DNA from: Paraspadella gotoi
Taxonomy: Eukaryota > Chaetognatha
NCBI GenBank assembly: GCA_051294375.1
Contig: CM119266.1
Location: 9,866,538-9,930,537, forward strand
Reading direction: 5' to 3'
Length of the DNA: 64,000 nucleotides
The notes beneath the pieces are model-generated. The model searched no databases. It saw nothing but the letters and a program-made list of their open reading frames with translations, and was not told the DNA's origin. How positions within the stretch are numbered: the stretch's first letter is position 1; the number at the start of each line of letters is the position of its first letter. Both the position numbers and the translations under genes were made by a program. Below, piece after piece: positions 52,879 to 63,496 of the stretch.

Positions 52879-53700
52879 AGAGAGAGAGAGAGAGAAGATA
52901 AGAGAAGAGAGAGAGAAGAGAGAGAAGAGAGAACAAAGAGAACGAGAGAGAGAACATAGAGAAAGGAGAGAGAGAACATAGAGAACGAGAGAGAGAGAAC
53001 ATAAAAAGAGAACGAGAGAGAGAGAACATAGAGAACGAGAGAGAGAGACATAAGAGAACGAGAAGAGAGAAATAGAGAACGAGAGAGAGAGAACATAGAG
53101 AACGAGAGAGAGAGAAATAGAGAACGAGAGAGAGAGAACATAGAGAACGAAGAGAGAGCACATAGAGAACGAGAGAGAGAGAACAATACGAAGAGACAGA
53201 GACGAGAGAGAACATAAGAACGAGAGAGAGAGAACATAGAGAACGGAGAGAGAGAGAACATAGAGAACGAGAGAGAGAGAACATAGGAACGAGAGAGAGA
53301 GAACATAGAGAACGAGAGAGAAGAGAACATAGAGAACGCAGAGAGAGAGAACATAGAAACGAGAGAGAGAGAACATAGAGAACAGAGAGAGGAGAACATC
53401 AGAGAACGAGAGAGGAGAAGAGACGGAGAGCAACTACGAGAGACATAGAAAGAGAGAGAAAGCATAAGAGAGAGAGAGAAATAGAGAGAGAAGAGCATAG
53501 ACATGAGAGAGAACATACGATGAGAGAGAGAGAGAGAGACAAACATAGAGAGAGAGAAACATAAGAGAGAGAGAACATAGAGAGAGAAAAAAGAGAGACA
53601 TAGAGAACATCGAGAGAGAGAGAACATAGAGAACATAGAGAGAGAGAGAACATAGAGAACATAGAGAGAAGAGAACATAGAGAACATAAGAGAGAGAGAA
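52850..53700. repeat. ~23-bp minisatellite embedded in GA repeat
   Basis: Units of GAGAGAGAGAACATAGAGAA + CGA recur more than 25 times with indels. The minus-strand open frames (up to 341 codons, Ser/Leu/Phe/Met-rich) are by-products. Confidence 0.9.
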
Positions 53701-54123
53701 ATAGTGTAGGGATTCCTGGTTTATTTTTCCTAAATATTAAAACCTAATATTTATAACCAATGAGAGTAGAATTCTAATTTCTGAAAATACATATGATTTC
53801 TGCTCATTAACGCGTAAAATTAATTAGAATTTTGAAGCTTTAAATTAAAACTAAGGCGTCATGAGCCTAATCATTTAATTCAGATGTTCTTTTAGATTTT
53901 AAAAACAAAGGGCTAACTTAATCATAAATATTTTTTAACAAAGAGAGAGGGAGAGTCCGTCTTCCCACGATCTCTCGTTATTACGTCGGAATCGTCTTTC
54001 GCCAAACAACAGTTCAGTGATCCCGACCAAAACACGATCCCTTCAATCGGTTCCTTCTATTTCGCAGTTATAGTCGATTTCCAAAGATTTAGTATTTTTT
54101 AATTCGAAACCTGTATTTGAACA
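53701..54123. other. AT-rich non-coding sequence
   Basis: No feature seen beyond a short GA tract near 53942. Confidence 0.5.
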
Positions 54124-54252
54124 ATGTCCGTGTCACCCAGTTTGTCTCGTTTTTCCAGTTTCGTTGAAAAGACTGACCGACCGACCAAACAGGACGGACG
54201 GGAATTTCTTTCCGGCATCGGTTTTGAGATCATTTTAGACGGAGTCAGATAA
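54124..54252 (+). CDS. 42-codon ATG frame upstream of the 54.35-kb exons
   Basis: ATG opens MSVSPSLSRFSSFVEKTDRP, then TKQDGREFLSGIGFEIILDG, VR and TAA. Good composition and non-repetitive DNA. It may be an early exon of the following gene, but no matching donor was found. The minus strand is also open here (54099-54287). Confidence 0.3.
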   Translation: MSVSPSLSRFSSFVEKTDRPTKQDGREFLSGIGFEIILDGVR

Positions 54253-54350
54253 GCGAAACGAAAAAGACCGATCGTCAAAATTTTCACGAAAAAGCGCCTT
54301 AAAAGATGTCGCCCTACGTTTTGTTATTGTTAACGGTTTGTTTGTTTCAG

Positions 54351-55328
54351 CGCCGCTACGGACAAAGAACCCGATGATGATTCCGTAAGTTGGATGACAT
54401 TTTATAAATTGGCATTTTACTAATTTTATTAATTTTAACTAAAATTTCCACCAGATATCATATCCTTCTGCGAAACGTCCGGTAAGTCGGGGTTATTTGG
54501 TATTTTTTGTAAATGTTGCAATCAGTTTTGTTTTCCGGGTATTTTTTTGGTTTTTAAAGTTTAATCGTTATTAAAATAACGAGAAATATTAAATTTTACG
54601 ATTGTAATTTGTTCAGAAGGGTGGGAAGCCCCCGAAACCCGAGCTTCGTAACATCAGAGGAATCATCAAAGCGGCGCTGGAATTTGGAAAATTGATCAGG
54701 AGAAGGTAGATTACGATATGTGGTTGCTTGGCTTTTAACTTTATTACAAAGTCGCTAACCATTAGATTGTTGAGGGGCGAAACCATGGCGACTTCACCGT
54801 TAGACCTTTCTGATTCAGAAAGGACGAACGTTGAACAAGATGAAGCATTATTGTACTTCAGCTCCTTGTATTTTATGCTAGTGCGAGTACATTATAGTAT
54901 TCCCCGATCTAATACTAAAGGGATGGTCTTTTCATACAATTGAAACATTCTTTGAAAAAATTATACTGCTTCTTTGATAGGAAGCCAGGTACTCTGGGAG
55001 TGAATAAATGAGACTGAGTCTTAATTGAAAGCTTGCAGGGACCTGCTCTGTCATTATCTGGTAATAGTTTTGGAGGCCTTAAACCACAAGTCGGGGGCAA
55101 GATAGCTTATTTATTACATAAATGGATAATTTTTATATTGGTTGTACCAATTTCATAAACTAAAACCAGTTCTAAATATGAATTAACTAAATGTTTCTTT
55201 CAGCCCAGCGAGCGAGAAAATCGTTTCGGAAAGACATGTGAATGAAAAGGAACGCACGCCACCACCACTTTGATCCGCTCCAAAATCATTGTGGAGGACT
55301 CTGGCGACAAAGATATCGTGGATGTTAG
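54351..55328 (+). CDS. Multi-exon gene, 3' part, four phase-consistent exons
   Basis: Exons 54351-54384, 54455-54481, 54617-54705 and 55205 onward. Acceptors are GTTTGTTTGTTTCAG, AATTTCCACCAG, TTTGTTCAG and TTTCTTTCAG. Donors are GTAAGTTGG, GTAAGTCGG and GTAGATTAC. Phases agree at all three internal junctions. The peptide reads AATDKEPDDDS, ISYPSAKRP, KGGKPPKPELRNIRGIIKAA and LEFGKLIRRS, then PASEKIVSERHVNEKERT. In the last exon the phase-true frame stops at 55328, whereas one base of shift gives a better continuation (LIRSKIIVEDSGDKDIVDVR), suggesting an indel error near 55260. AATAAA at about 55564. Family not recognised. Confidence 0.55.
55093..55157 (+). repeat. Interspersed repeat copy inside an intron
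   Basis: GGGGCAAGATAGCTTATTTA through TTGTACCAATTTCATA, nearly identical to 40430-40492. It lies in the third intron of the preceding gene model. Confidence 0.75.
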
Positions 55329-55784
55329 ATGTCAACTAAGATCGAAGAGGGTGATAGCTTTTCTAATCTTAAAAATATAGTTTCGCCATCACAAAATTAA
55401 ACATAACACATAAAAAAACCTTTTACCGACCTATCTACTGTTATTTTACTTAATGTAACTAAATTCGAGTCGAAAGAAAGATTGTCGCTAGCGAAACTCG
55501 TTTTACGGTTTTCAAAAAGATATATTGTAATATTAACGAAATCAGCTACGTTTGAAAATATATAATAAAGTTGTTGAAATGACGTGATATCTTTTTTATC
55601 GTCGCAATCGCTTTGCGTTTGCGACGATCTAATAACGCTTATGCGCATAAGTGGCAGTCGTCGTCGTCAAACTTATCGATCGCCTTTTTTATAATTAAAT
55701 TTGGGTGTATGTAGCTGAAAATTTATATACAGCTTCTCATCATCGAGGTCCTTGAATTTGGGCGAGGACAGTTATTAAATGTTT

Positions 55785-56628
55785 TTATATTTTATCAAAA
55801 CAAATTTTCTCTATTTGTTTCCTTCTTTTAATTATATGAGCGCTCTCTTTTCCCCAGACTGATTCATCGAAAAAAGTCTGCAGCTGCTTTCCTGATTGCG
55901 GAAAACGATTCTCCTGTTGCATCTGCTGCTGTTTTTTTTTAGCTGCCTCTGCTGCTGCCGCTGCTGATTCGTCCTCTCTCTGCGTATTTATTAAAGAAAA
56001 AAAATTGAATTAGGATTGAACTCGTAAAATTTAAGCATCGCATTCGTGCATGTTATCATTTTGCTATCGTAACATCGGGTTTTTATTTCGTTCTTTCTTT
56101 TCGTCACTCTTCTTATTTTCCTTTCTATTCTTTCTTTCCTTTCTATTTTTTCTTTTTATTTATATTTTTCTTTTTTTATAAATTTTCTTTTCTCATTTAA
56201 TTTTTTTTAGTATCACTATCAGAGTTTATCGTCAATCCAGATTTTTCATATGCGATTGCGACGATCCTTATGCTTTTAAGATTTTTTTTTTTGCCAATTT
56301 AATTTTCCCTCTTCAGATACTTTATACCTTTTTTAAGATTTTTTTTCTACCTGCCGTATTTTCTACCAATTTTTTTTCTTTAACAAAAAAATCGTCATAG
56401 CAATTTCGTAAAACGAGAAATTCAGGTTTTTTTTGGTCTTGAGGTTGAGTTTTAGAAAATGATTTATTTTCAAAAAGAAAAACGATACGAGATTTTTTAA
56501 GCCAGTTGCGTCCATTTACTTTTAAATTTATAATATGAGGAAAAAGTTCATTTATCCCAAGACTAGTTTTTGAAAGCAACGTTTTTTGAACTGATTTAGT
56601 TACACCTACAGGTCCTACAGTCTCACGG
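55785..56628 (-). CDS. Minus-strand gene, two phase-matched 3' exons
   Basis: The upstream exon (56628 down to 56328) reads RETVGPVGVTKSVQKTLLSK, TSLGINELFPHIINLKVNGR, then a Lys-rich end GRKKILKK at donor AAG|GTATAAAGT. After a 348-bp intron the terminal exon (55979 down to 55785) follows acceptor TTTTTTTTCTTTAATAAATACGCAG. It reads REDESAAAAAEAAKKKQQQM, QQENRFPQSGKQLQTFFDES and VWGKESAHIIKRRKQIEKIC to TAA. Both junctions are phase 0. The 3' part looks like a charged coiled coil or helical segment. The upper exon limit (acceptor TATTTTTAAG) is less sure. Family not recognised. Confidence 0.55.
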
Positions 56629-56686
56629 CTTAAAAATACTTAACCGTTGACGTTTAATATTTATTACCAAATATAAAAAAGTTTAG

Positions 56687-56920
56687 AAAATAAAAATATC
56701 GATCTCCCTTCGACTCAAACTCCCTTCACTTGTCAAAAAAACTAAAGCCTTATTCGCTTCTCAAACCACGCCACCGCAGCCGCCGCCGCCACCTCCATTG
56801 CAAGGTATTCACTCCACCACCGCCAACGGAATGGCGCCAGCCGCCACCGCCGCCGCCGCAGCCCCTCCAAAGCGTCCGCAACTTCCGTCAAAAGCGGAAT
56901 GTTTTTCTAATCATGATTAA
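56687..56920 (+). CDS. Pro-rich then Ala-rich open frame
   Basis: The frame is open from after TAG (56684-56686) and reads LFASQTTPPQPPPPPPLQ, GIHSTTANGMAPAATAAAAA and PPKRPQLPSKAECFSNHD, TAA at 56918-56920. Other plus frames over the CCG repeat are open as well (one is His/Arg/Pro-rich), so the frame choice is a judgement. A minus ATG frame (MEVAAAAAVAWFEKR) also exists. Possibly an exon of a transcription-factor-like disordered protein. Confidence 0.3.
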   Translation, partial: KIKISISLRLKLPSLVKKTKALFASQTTPPQPPPPPPLQGIHSTTANGMAPAATAAAAAPPKRPQLPSKAECFSNHD

Positions 56921-57358
56921 TGTCTTCGCGGATTCTCTTTCGCTCTCAAAGTCTTTTGTCTTTTGTCTTTCAAGCGGATGTTAATGAAAAAAAAAATCCT
57001 CGCGAGGTGTCGCCGATGTCGATACCTGAATTTTTGTTTTGAGAGAATATAAAAATACTGAAGGCCTTTGCCATAAAGATATTAACTAAATGATAAATGA
57101 AATGAACCAACCAGATTGTTACCAAAGTTTCACGATCAGATTCTAGTAGTTAATTTTCCTGGAACTACTTTTAAGAGCTACAATAAAAAGGGTTTTTTTT
57201 TATCGCGATTTCCTAATCATGATTCTTTTTTAAGGGGCTCTCTAATCTCTATTCTGTCTCACGCACTAGCCATTATTCTCATTCTCTCTCTCTCTCTCTC
57301 TCTCGGCTCCAATCCCCAAAAACAGCTCACCGCTTTCCTTTCTTCTTTTTTTTTCCAG

Positions 57359-57462
57359 CCGCTCTCGACCTTTCGACCTTTCGTCAAATTATTAAGGCGA
57401 AGAGAAAGAAAAAGGAAATTGTCCGGCGAGCGCGGACTCTGCGAAGGAGAGACCGGCTCTAG
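57359..57462 (+). CDS. Candidate terminal exon, basic helix
   Basis: A very strong acceptor (CTTTCTTCTTTTTTTTTCCAG) ends at 57358. With two leading bases the frame reads ALDLSTFRQIIKAKRKKKEI then VRRARTLRRRDRL and TAG at 57460-57462. The composition is that of a basic amphipathic helix. A second frame from the same acceptor is also open to 57508 and is Gly/Arg-rich. Upstream exon not identified. AATAAA at about 57804. Confidence 0.4.
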
Positions 57463-58179
57463 GGGTGGTGGGGTGTTTGGGGTGATGAAGAGGGGAGTGG
57501 GAGGGTAGGGGGGTGATCGTCGATCCCCCGAGTACATAAGGATTTTAGTGGAGGAAAGAAAATACGCTTTATAGATGTTGTTAAAACGGAACAGCTCGGG
57601 GAGCGGGACGGAGGATTATGTAATATGTATATATGTATTTAATGTATACATACATACATACACATACGGTCGAGTCTAGTGAGTTAAGTAACACAGTGAA
57701 AGAGTTACTATATAACATCTGTAAAATTCTGTATTCTGTAACGAACAATTGTACCCCGAGGTCAGCTTTGCTTTGGGATCAAAGAGTGCCGATGTTGGGC
57801 CAAAATAAAAAACAAGGGTCTTAAAAAGGTGATAAGTTATACGGGAATAAATATGGATTCTAAAGACCGGATGATATCATGTCACACATGCTCAATGAGC
57901 ATACTCATATGCTCATACACAATTCAATTCTAGTATTCGTCTGCCGCTTTTTTAAAGATTATTTCTTGCCTCGAACCGTAAGCCAATTTTAAATTCTCGT
58001 CACCCCTTTTGGATCTCCCCCGCAGTTTCTCTTCAAAAAAAAACCCCGACAATCTCGTCTCGTTCACCCCCAAATTTCCTCTACCTCTAAAACCTAAATC
58101 CTCCCCCAAATCGAATCTCCCCCCCTTATGTCCCCCCCCCCGTGTCCCTGATTTATTCCCGGATCTCGTTCGTCCTCAG
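57463..58179. other. Intergenic, no feature seen
   Basis: Includes (TACA)n-like sequence at 57645-57665 and a C-rich stretch before 58141. Confidence 0.5.
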
Positions 58180-58220
58180 CCAGAATTTTCAACAAGTTGA
58201 CGCGAAAGTCACGGAGGGCG

Positions 58221-58282
<62 letters not shown>

Positions 58283-58807
58283 CGACCGCGACCACAGCTG
58301 CGCCACGTGGAAAACGAGTTCCTGGACGCGACGACGAAAGTAGCAGATGCAGAGCGGCGGCGGCGGCGGCCCGGGAGATGCAGGAGGGGGTGGAATTTAC
58401 GAGGTAAGGTGGAATTGACATCGTTCGGCGAATGGAGAGAAGTTGGGGGTTTGGGTAAGGAGTACGGAGGGGTAGGATTCTAGACATAATATGGTAAGTA
58501 TGGTAAGTAAGGAACGGTAGGCGACGTTAAACGATAAACTCGATATTCGTAATACGTGAGAAAAATCATATCTGCCCAGTCTCAAACATGACCCTAAAAA
58601 TTAACATAAAACGCGAATCTTGAAGCATGAAATTCGAAACATTATAAATGCAAAGGAAATGAAGTTTTCTTAACCAGATCAAATCGCCAGTTTTCGATAA
58701 TTTAAAAATCCCAGTTAAAATATTTTTGTTGGTAGGTAGGGTAAGTACACTCTCTGTTCCCCTCTGGAGCAGAGGACAAACCGCAGCCGCGGAATAGAAA
58801 CGAGCGG
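58180..58807 (+). CDS. Arg/Glu-rich gene, two phase-matched exons
   Basis: Exon 58180-58403 follows acceptor TCGTTCGTCCTCAG and reads QNFQQVDAKVTEGEK, an Arg-Glu run from a GA repeat, RPRPQLRHVENEFLDATTKV and ADAERRRRRPGRCRRGWNLR, ending in phase 1 at GTAAGG. Exon 58773-58807 follows TCTGTTCCCCTCTGGAGCAG and continues in phase as EDKPQPRNRNER to donor GTAAGTCGG. An alternative start within exon 1 (ATG 58347, Gly-rich, in-frame TAG two codons before) reads MQSGGGGGPGDAGGGGIYE. RE-rich runs occur in splicing-related proteins, but no domain is recognised. Confidence 0.45.
58224..58282. repeat. (GA)n microsatellite within a candidate exon
   Basis: Encodes the Arg-Glu run in the frame proposed for 58180-58403. 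Confidence 0.97.
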
Positions 58808-59631
58808 GTAAGTCGGAAATTTGCAATCGCGTCGCTCGGCCGAGTGGCAGGTGGCAAAGCTGGAGGCGTTGCCATTTCTCTTTAAGATGGCGGTTTGTGG
58901 CAAAAACGTTCTTTTGGAGAGAGGCGGGACCGGCGGATGGGTTGGAAGGAAGAAGCCGTTTAATGAGTGAGAGGGAAAACTTAGATTTGGTTAGAGGGGT
59001 TCTTTGCTTACAGGGTGAGTCGTGCGTTTGGGGAAACGGTGCAAAAGAAAAAAAGTTAAGGAAAAGTAATTGAAAAAAAAAATAATAGGAAAGGTAAACG
59101 TAAAGAGTAGTCGACTAGTCATTATGTAGCACATGGTAATTATGAATAATAAATCAAAAAGAGGAAATAAAGGCAAAAAGTCAAATTTTCCATTTGCATC
59201 GTGTAAAAAGAACAATGACAAGGTGAAAAATAACTCGAAATTAAATAATTTGTGATACAGAACCACAAGATCGATCAAAAAGCACATGTAGGTCTTTTTC
59301 GAATTGAACCATGCGAAAAAAAACCCGGTAAAAAAACAACGATACTCGAAGAATTACATAGATTTTCATAAATTTTCATAGATATTTCATAAGTGCCAAA
59401 TAATCCTTTATCTATTCTAAACTATGCATTAATTTATCTCGAATCGAAAATGTTCGCTTTCGAAAATGCTACAGGGTTGCAACGATCTCTAAAATGTGCA
59501 AGAAAAAAAAAGGGCAATCCCAAGCACCCGCAGTAGGCGTTCTACAAACTTGCGCGAGCAAAGGTTTCCACGCGGGTGCATGGAATCGCGGTGCATGGAA
59601 TCGCGATTGCCGTTTATGAATCATTCAACGA

Positions 59632-59711
<80 letters not shown>

Positions 59712-60833
59712 TTTCCGATTCGATGAACTTTTTCGTCGACGCCAAATGTTGCACTTTTCATTTCTCAGAAATGTTCGGCTCGAGAGGAATTTCCCTTCGG
59801 CGCTGAATTCCATCTCTCTCCCTCCACTCACACACTCACAAACACACACGGGCGTCGGCGCCACGCCATGAGACCGGCGTTCCTTGACAGGCGCCTTTTC
59901 GACGCCGCCGCTGCAACAAGTTCGCACGAAAATATATTTTGAGGGTGTTACATAAAGTTGAAATTTTTTAAATAGTACAAAGTAAAAAAAACAACTGCTC
60001 GAAAATGAAGTTCTTTAAGTAAATAAAACAGCTTTCATGCCATTATGGTTTTCCGATTTAACTTTCGTTCCCGAGCGATATTTCAGCCGAGGTAAATATA
60101 CATAAATCACAATAAATAGGCCATTGAGAAACGAAATTAATCCGCTTCCCACCGGTGATACTAGTAATAATCTTTATTTTTTATATAAATTTACCAGTCG
60201 TTTATATTCAGCAAAAACGAGAATTTAGGACATCGTTCCTTCTGCCTTCCAACAGCAACCAATGACAAACGAGAAATATTTCCTTTAGCGATGCGGGGCG
60301 AGGAGAGAGAGGGGAGGAACGGGAGGAAGGAGGGGAGGAAGGGGGAGAGAGGGGGAGGAAAGAAGGGAGAAGGGAAGGAGGAGGGGAGGGGAAAGGAATG
60401 GGAGAGAGGGGAGGAAGAAGGAGAGAGAGGAGGAAGGAGGAAAGAAGAAAGAGTTGAGGAAAGAAGAGAATTGGAGGAAAGAAGGGAAAAGGAGGAGAGA
60501 TGGAAGGAAGCCGAAAAAAGATAACGAGAGAAATACGAGGTGAGTGGACGAGAGAGAGGGAGAGAGGGAAAGATGTGAGGTATGGAGGAGGAAGATGGAG
60601 AAAGAGAGTGTAGGAAATAGCGGGGAGGAAAGGGAGGAGGTAAAAAGGAAGGAGGAAAGGGTGGAAAGGGAGGAAAGGAGACGAGGAGGAGAATGGAGAA
60701 GGAAAATGGAGAGAAGAGGAAGAGGAAAGAGAGAAACGAATTTGAGAAGGTAAGATTTTCTTTTGAAAGATTTGCAACATTTTTCTGCGCAATCTATAAA
60801 CAGACTTTACAAGCAATACCAAGCATAGGACAT

Positions 60834-60880
<47 letters not shown>

Positions 60881-60889
60881 CTATTCCAG
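58808..60889. other. Likely intronic sequence with repeats
   Basis: Contains AAGATGGCGG (YY1-like) at 58887, a (CT)n tract at 59636-59703, a GGA-rich purine stretch at 60290-60750 with donor-like GAG|GTGAGTGG (60540) and GAAG|GTAAGATTT (60750), and (CT)n at 60839-60877. Several short frames on both strands are protein-like (for example 59496-59640 plus, 59720-59927 minus) but cannot be resolved by eye. Confidence 0.4.
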
Positions 60890-60985
60890 AGATACGCCAT
60901 GGATATTTTTAAAACCCCGTGTTTCATATGTTTCCCCGTCGACCAGATTCGTGAAGCGTCGAAGCATTTATCTTATGTTTGCTAG
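60890..60985 (+). CDS. Candidate exon or micro-ORF with ideal ATG context
   Basis: After (CT)n and GAGCTATTCCAG the phase-0 frame reads RYAMDIFKTPCFICFPVDQI then REASKHLSYVC and TAG at 60983-60985. The internal ATG at 60899 sits in GCCATGG. Four cysteines including CFIC. The minus strand is open over the same DNA (MKHGVLKISMAYLWNSS). Unrecognised. Confidence 0.35.
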   Translation, partial: RYAMDIFKTPCFICFPVDQIREASKHLSYVC

Positions 60986-61083
60986 AGTTTCCCGCGCTGG
61001 CCGCTAGTCGGTTCCGCGTCGCCAGTGCGGACGACGCCATCTTGTTTCGTATTTTTTTTTAAAGAGGGAGAGAGAGTGAGTCG

Positions 61084-61395
61084 NNNNNNNNNNNNNNNNN
61101 NNNNNNNNNNNNNNNNNNNNNNNNNNNNNNNNNNNNNNNNNNNNNNNNNNNNNNNNNNNNNNNNNNNNNNNNNNNNNNNNNNNNNNNNNNNNNNNNNNNN
61201 NNNNNNNNNNNNNNNNNNNNNNNNNNNNNNNNNNNNNNNNNNNNNNNNNNNNNNNNNNNNNNNNNNNNNNNNNNNNNNNNNNNNNNNNNNNNNNNNNNNN
61301 NNNNNNNNNNNNNNNNNNNNNNNNNNNNNNNNNNNNNNNNNNNNNNNNNNNNNNNNNNNNNNNNNNNNNNNNNNNNNNNNNNNNNNNNNNNNNNN
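61084..61395. other. Assembly gap (312 N)
   Basis: The left edge is in a short GA tract. Confidence 0.98.
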
Positions 61396-61450
61396 CCTGG
61401 CTCACTCCCCCTCCCTTTCTACCAACCCCATTCTCCTCCCACGCACACAG

Positions 61451-61485
61451 AGAAAGAGCGAGAGGCTGGAAAACTACTTAAGAAG
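61451..61485 (+). CDS. Candidate 35-bp micro-exon
   Basis: Acceptor CTCCTCCCACGCACACAG and donor GTAAGAGTC bound a 35-bp exon. It reads RKSERLENYLR in phase 0 or KEREAGKLLKK in another phase. Both are charged and helical, consistent with the R/E/K-rich gene starting at 58.18 kb. Confidence 0.4.
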
Positions 61486-62186
61486 GTAAGAGTCAAGTTA
61501 TAAAATCCCCGGGGACGCGTGGTTAATCCATCTCGAGTCGGAATTTAAATTTTCAATCCATTTGTATCTCCTTAAATGTTTTTTTCTTTCTTTTTTTTTG
61601 GTGTCTTGGCGCGGTGAAAATTCTCCTTTGGTTCGAGCCTTTTAAGAAAGTGTTTTAAAAAGTTAAATTTGTTTTAATAAGTCTAAAATTTCATTTGTTT
61701 TATTTGTTTTGTTTCGCTTTGTTGAGGTTAAAAAAAAAATAAAGGTACAAACAGTCAATATTAATTTTCGTTCTCTCTTTTTCAACTCAAAAAGCTCAGA
61801 GCGTAACTCCGTAACGTGAAGAGTTTTCTCGTTTTATTCAAACTGGGTTAAAACCTTTTTCTCTCTCTCTCTCTCATTCTCTCTTTTCTAATACATTCTT
61901 TGTTAAAATAAAAAAAAATACAATTTAAAAAAATAAAGACAGCGCGTTATATCGTTCAGTTCTTTCTTCCTTTTCTCTAAACCTCAGCCCATTCGTTTCA
62001 ATTTTATTCTCATTTCCGGTTGTCTCTCTCTTTTTTCCCGCCATTTTTTCCCTCGCTTTTCCTGACCTTTGACCTTTCTCTCCTTTTCCTCCCTTTTCTT
62101 TTTCCTTTTTCCTCCCTTTGGCCATTTCGCGGTCCGGCCGACGCTATCGAGACTTCGCGATGATTCGAGGAAGTCGCTGGATTAAG

Positions 62187-62219
<33 letters not shown>

Positions 62220-63079
62220 NNNNNNNNNNNNNNNNNNNNNNNNNNNNNNNNNNNNNNNNNNNNNNNNNNNNNNNNNNNNNNNNNNNNNNNNNNNNNNNAG
62301 AGAGAGAGAGAGAGAGACAGAGAGAAAGAGAGAGAGAGTGAGTTTGATAATGTGTGTTAGAATGGGATCTATAGCATATAATACAGCGCATGGTAGCATG
62401 TCAAGGGCAAAGCTTTTTGTTTTTCAAGTGGTTTGGTTAGCTTCATAAACTTTGGGAAAAGAAAAGGACGAGAAACCGCGATGACAACAAAAGAGTCAGA
62501 AAAGAAAGGAAAGTTTTGAAGAGAGAAAAAAAAAGGTGACAAAAAAGGAACAAAAAGGAAAAACTAAAGAAAATAACAATGAAAAACATAAAGAAAATGA
62601 GGAAAACCATTTGAGATAAAAGGAGGGAAAAAGGCGCGGAGAAGAACAAGACCTTTGGAGCAAAGGAAGCGTCAGGAACATCAATGGAAGTGAAGAATTA
62701 AAAGGAGAGAAAGAAAGAGATGGGGAGATTTGACAAAGAAAGATAAATAAAAGAAAGATATCTTTAATGAAAAGGAAATCAAGATTTATTGAGTAAAGGT
62801 GCTAGAAGGAAATTTCTTGAGGCTTTGGAGAAAAAAAGCAAAATATTTAGTGTTAAAATAAAAAAAAAAGATGCAATACATCGAATGAAGTAATAAAGCT
62901 AAAACTGAAGTTAAGAAAAAAAGCAAAACAGAGAAAGCAAGACAGTAAAAGAAACGAAAAAGCAAAGAAAGCAAGAAAATATCAAGAAACGAAAAAAGCA
63001 AAGACATCGTCGAGTCGAGGAATCTCGTCAAGCCAAAGGTGAACGACTCCTTCTTCGCACGCCTCCTTCCACACCCCAC
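61486..63079. other. Intronic or intergenic sequence
   Basis: AT-rich, then (GA)n at 62188-62340 split by a 79-N gap (62220-62298), then A/G-rich DNA. A possible exon ending at GCCAAAG|GTGAACG (63041) reads DIVESRNLVKPK, but its acceptor is poor. Confidence 0.45.
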
Positions 63080-63414
63080 NNNNNNNNNNNNNNNNNNNNN
63101 NNNNNNNNNNNNNNNNNNNNNNNNNNNNNNNNNNNNNNNNNNNNNNNNNNNNNNNNNNNNNNNNNNNNNNNNNNNNNNNNNNNNNNNNNNNNNNNNNNNN
63201 NNNNNNNNNNNNNNNNNNNNNNNNNNNNNNNNNNNNNNNNNNNNNNNNNNNNNNNNNNNNNNNNNNNNNNNNNNNNNNNNNNNNNNNNNNNNNNNNNNNN
63301 NNNNNNNNNNNNNNNNNNNNNNNNNNNNNNNNNNNNNNNNNNNNNNNNNNNNNNNNNNNNNNNNNNNNNNNNNNNNNNNNNNNNNNNNNNNNNNNNNNNN
63401 NNNNNNNNNNNNNN
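63080..63414. other. Assembly gap (335 N)
   Basis: Hides the upstream part of the open frame that resumes at 63415. Confidence 0.98.
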
Positions 63415-63496
63415 AGGGGTGCTGTTGCACCTTGATAAAGCGAGGCGCGAGCTGAGTCGCGAACTCGGTCGTTCGAGAATTATAGAATTTATATGA
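63415..63496 (+). CDS. C-terminal end of an open frame emerging from a gap
   Basis: The frame starting right after the gap reads GVLLHLDKARRELSRELGRS then RIIEFI and TGA at 63494-63496. It is non-repetitive and protein-like (amphipathic, charged). It may be the last exon of the plus-strand gene that begins near 58.18 kb. That link is inferred only from strand and composition. Confidence 0.35.

Noticed and set aside
55855-55990. Plus-strand reading SCFPDCGKRFSCC as a zinc finger
   Set aside because: Only half of a finger, followed by poly-Cys/Ala from a repeat. The minus strand over the same bases gives a phase-consistent two-exon frame with a better acceptor.
60208-60927. 239-codon minus-strand ATG frame
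   Set aside because: Its body is the complement of a GGA/GAA purine tract (Pro/Ser/Phe/Leu-rich), so the length has no meaning.
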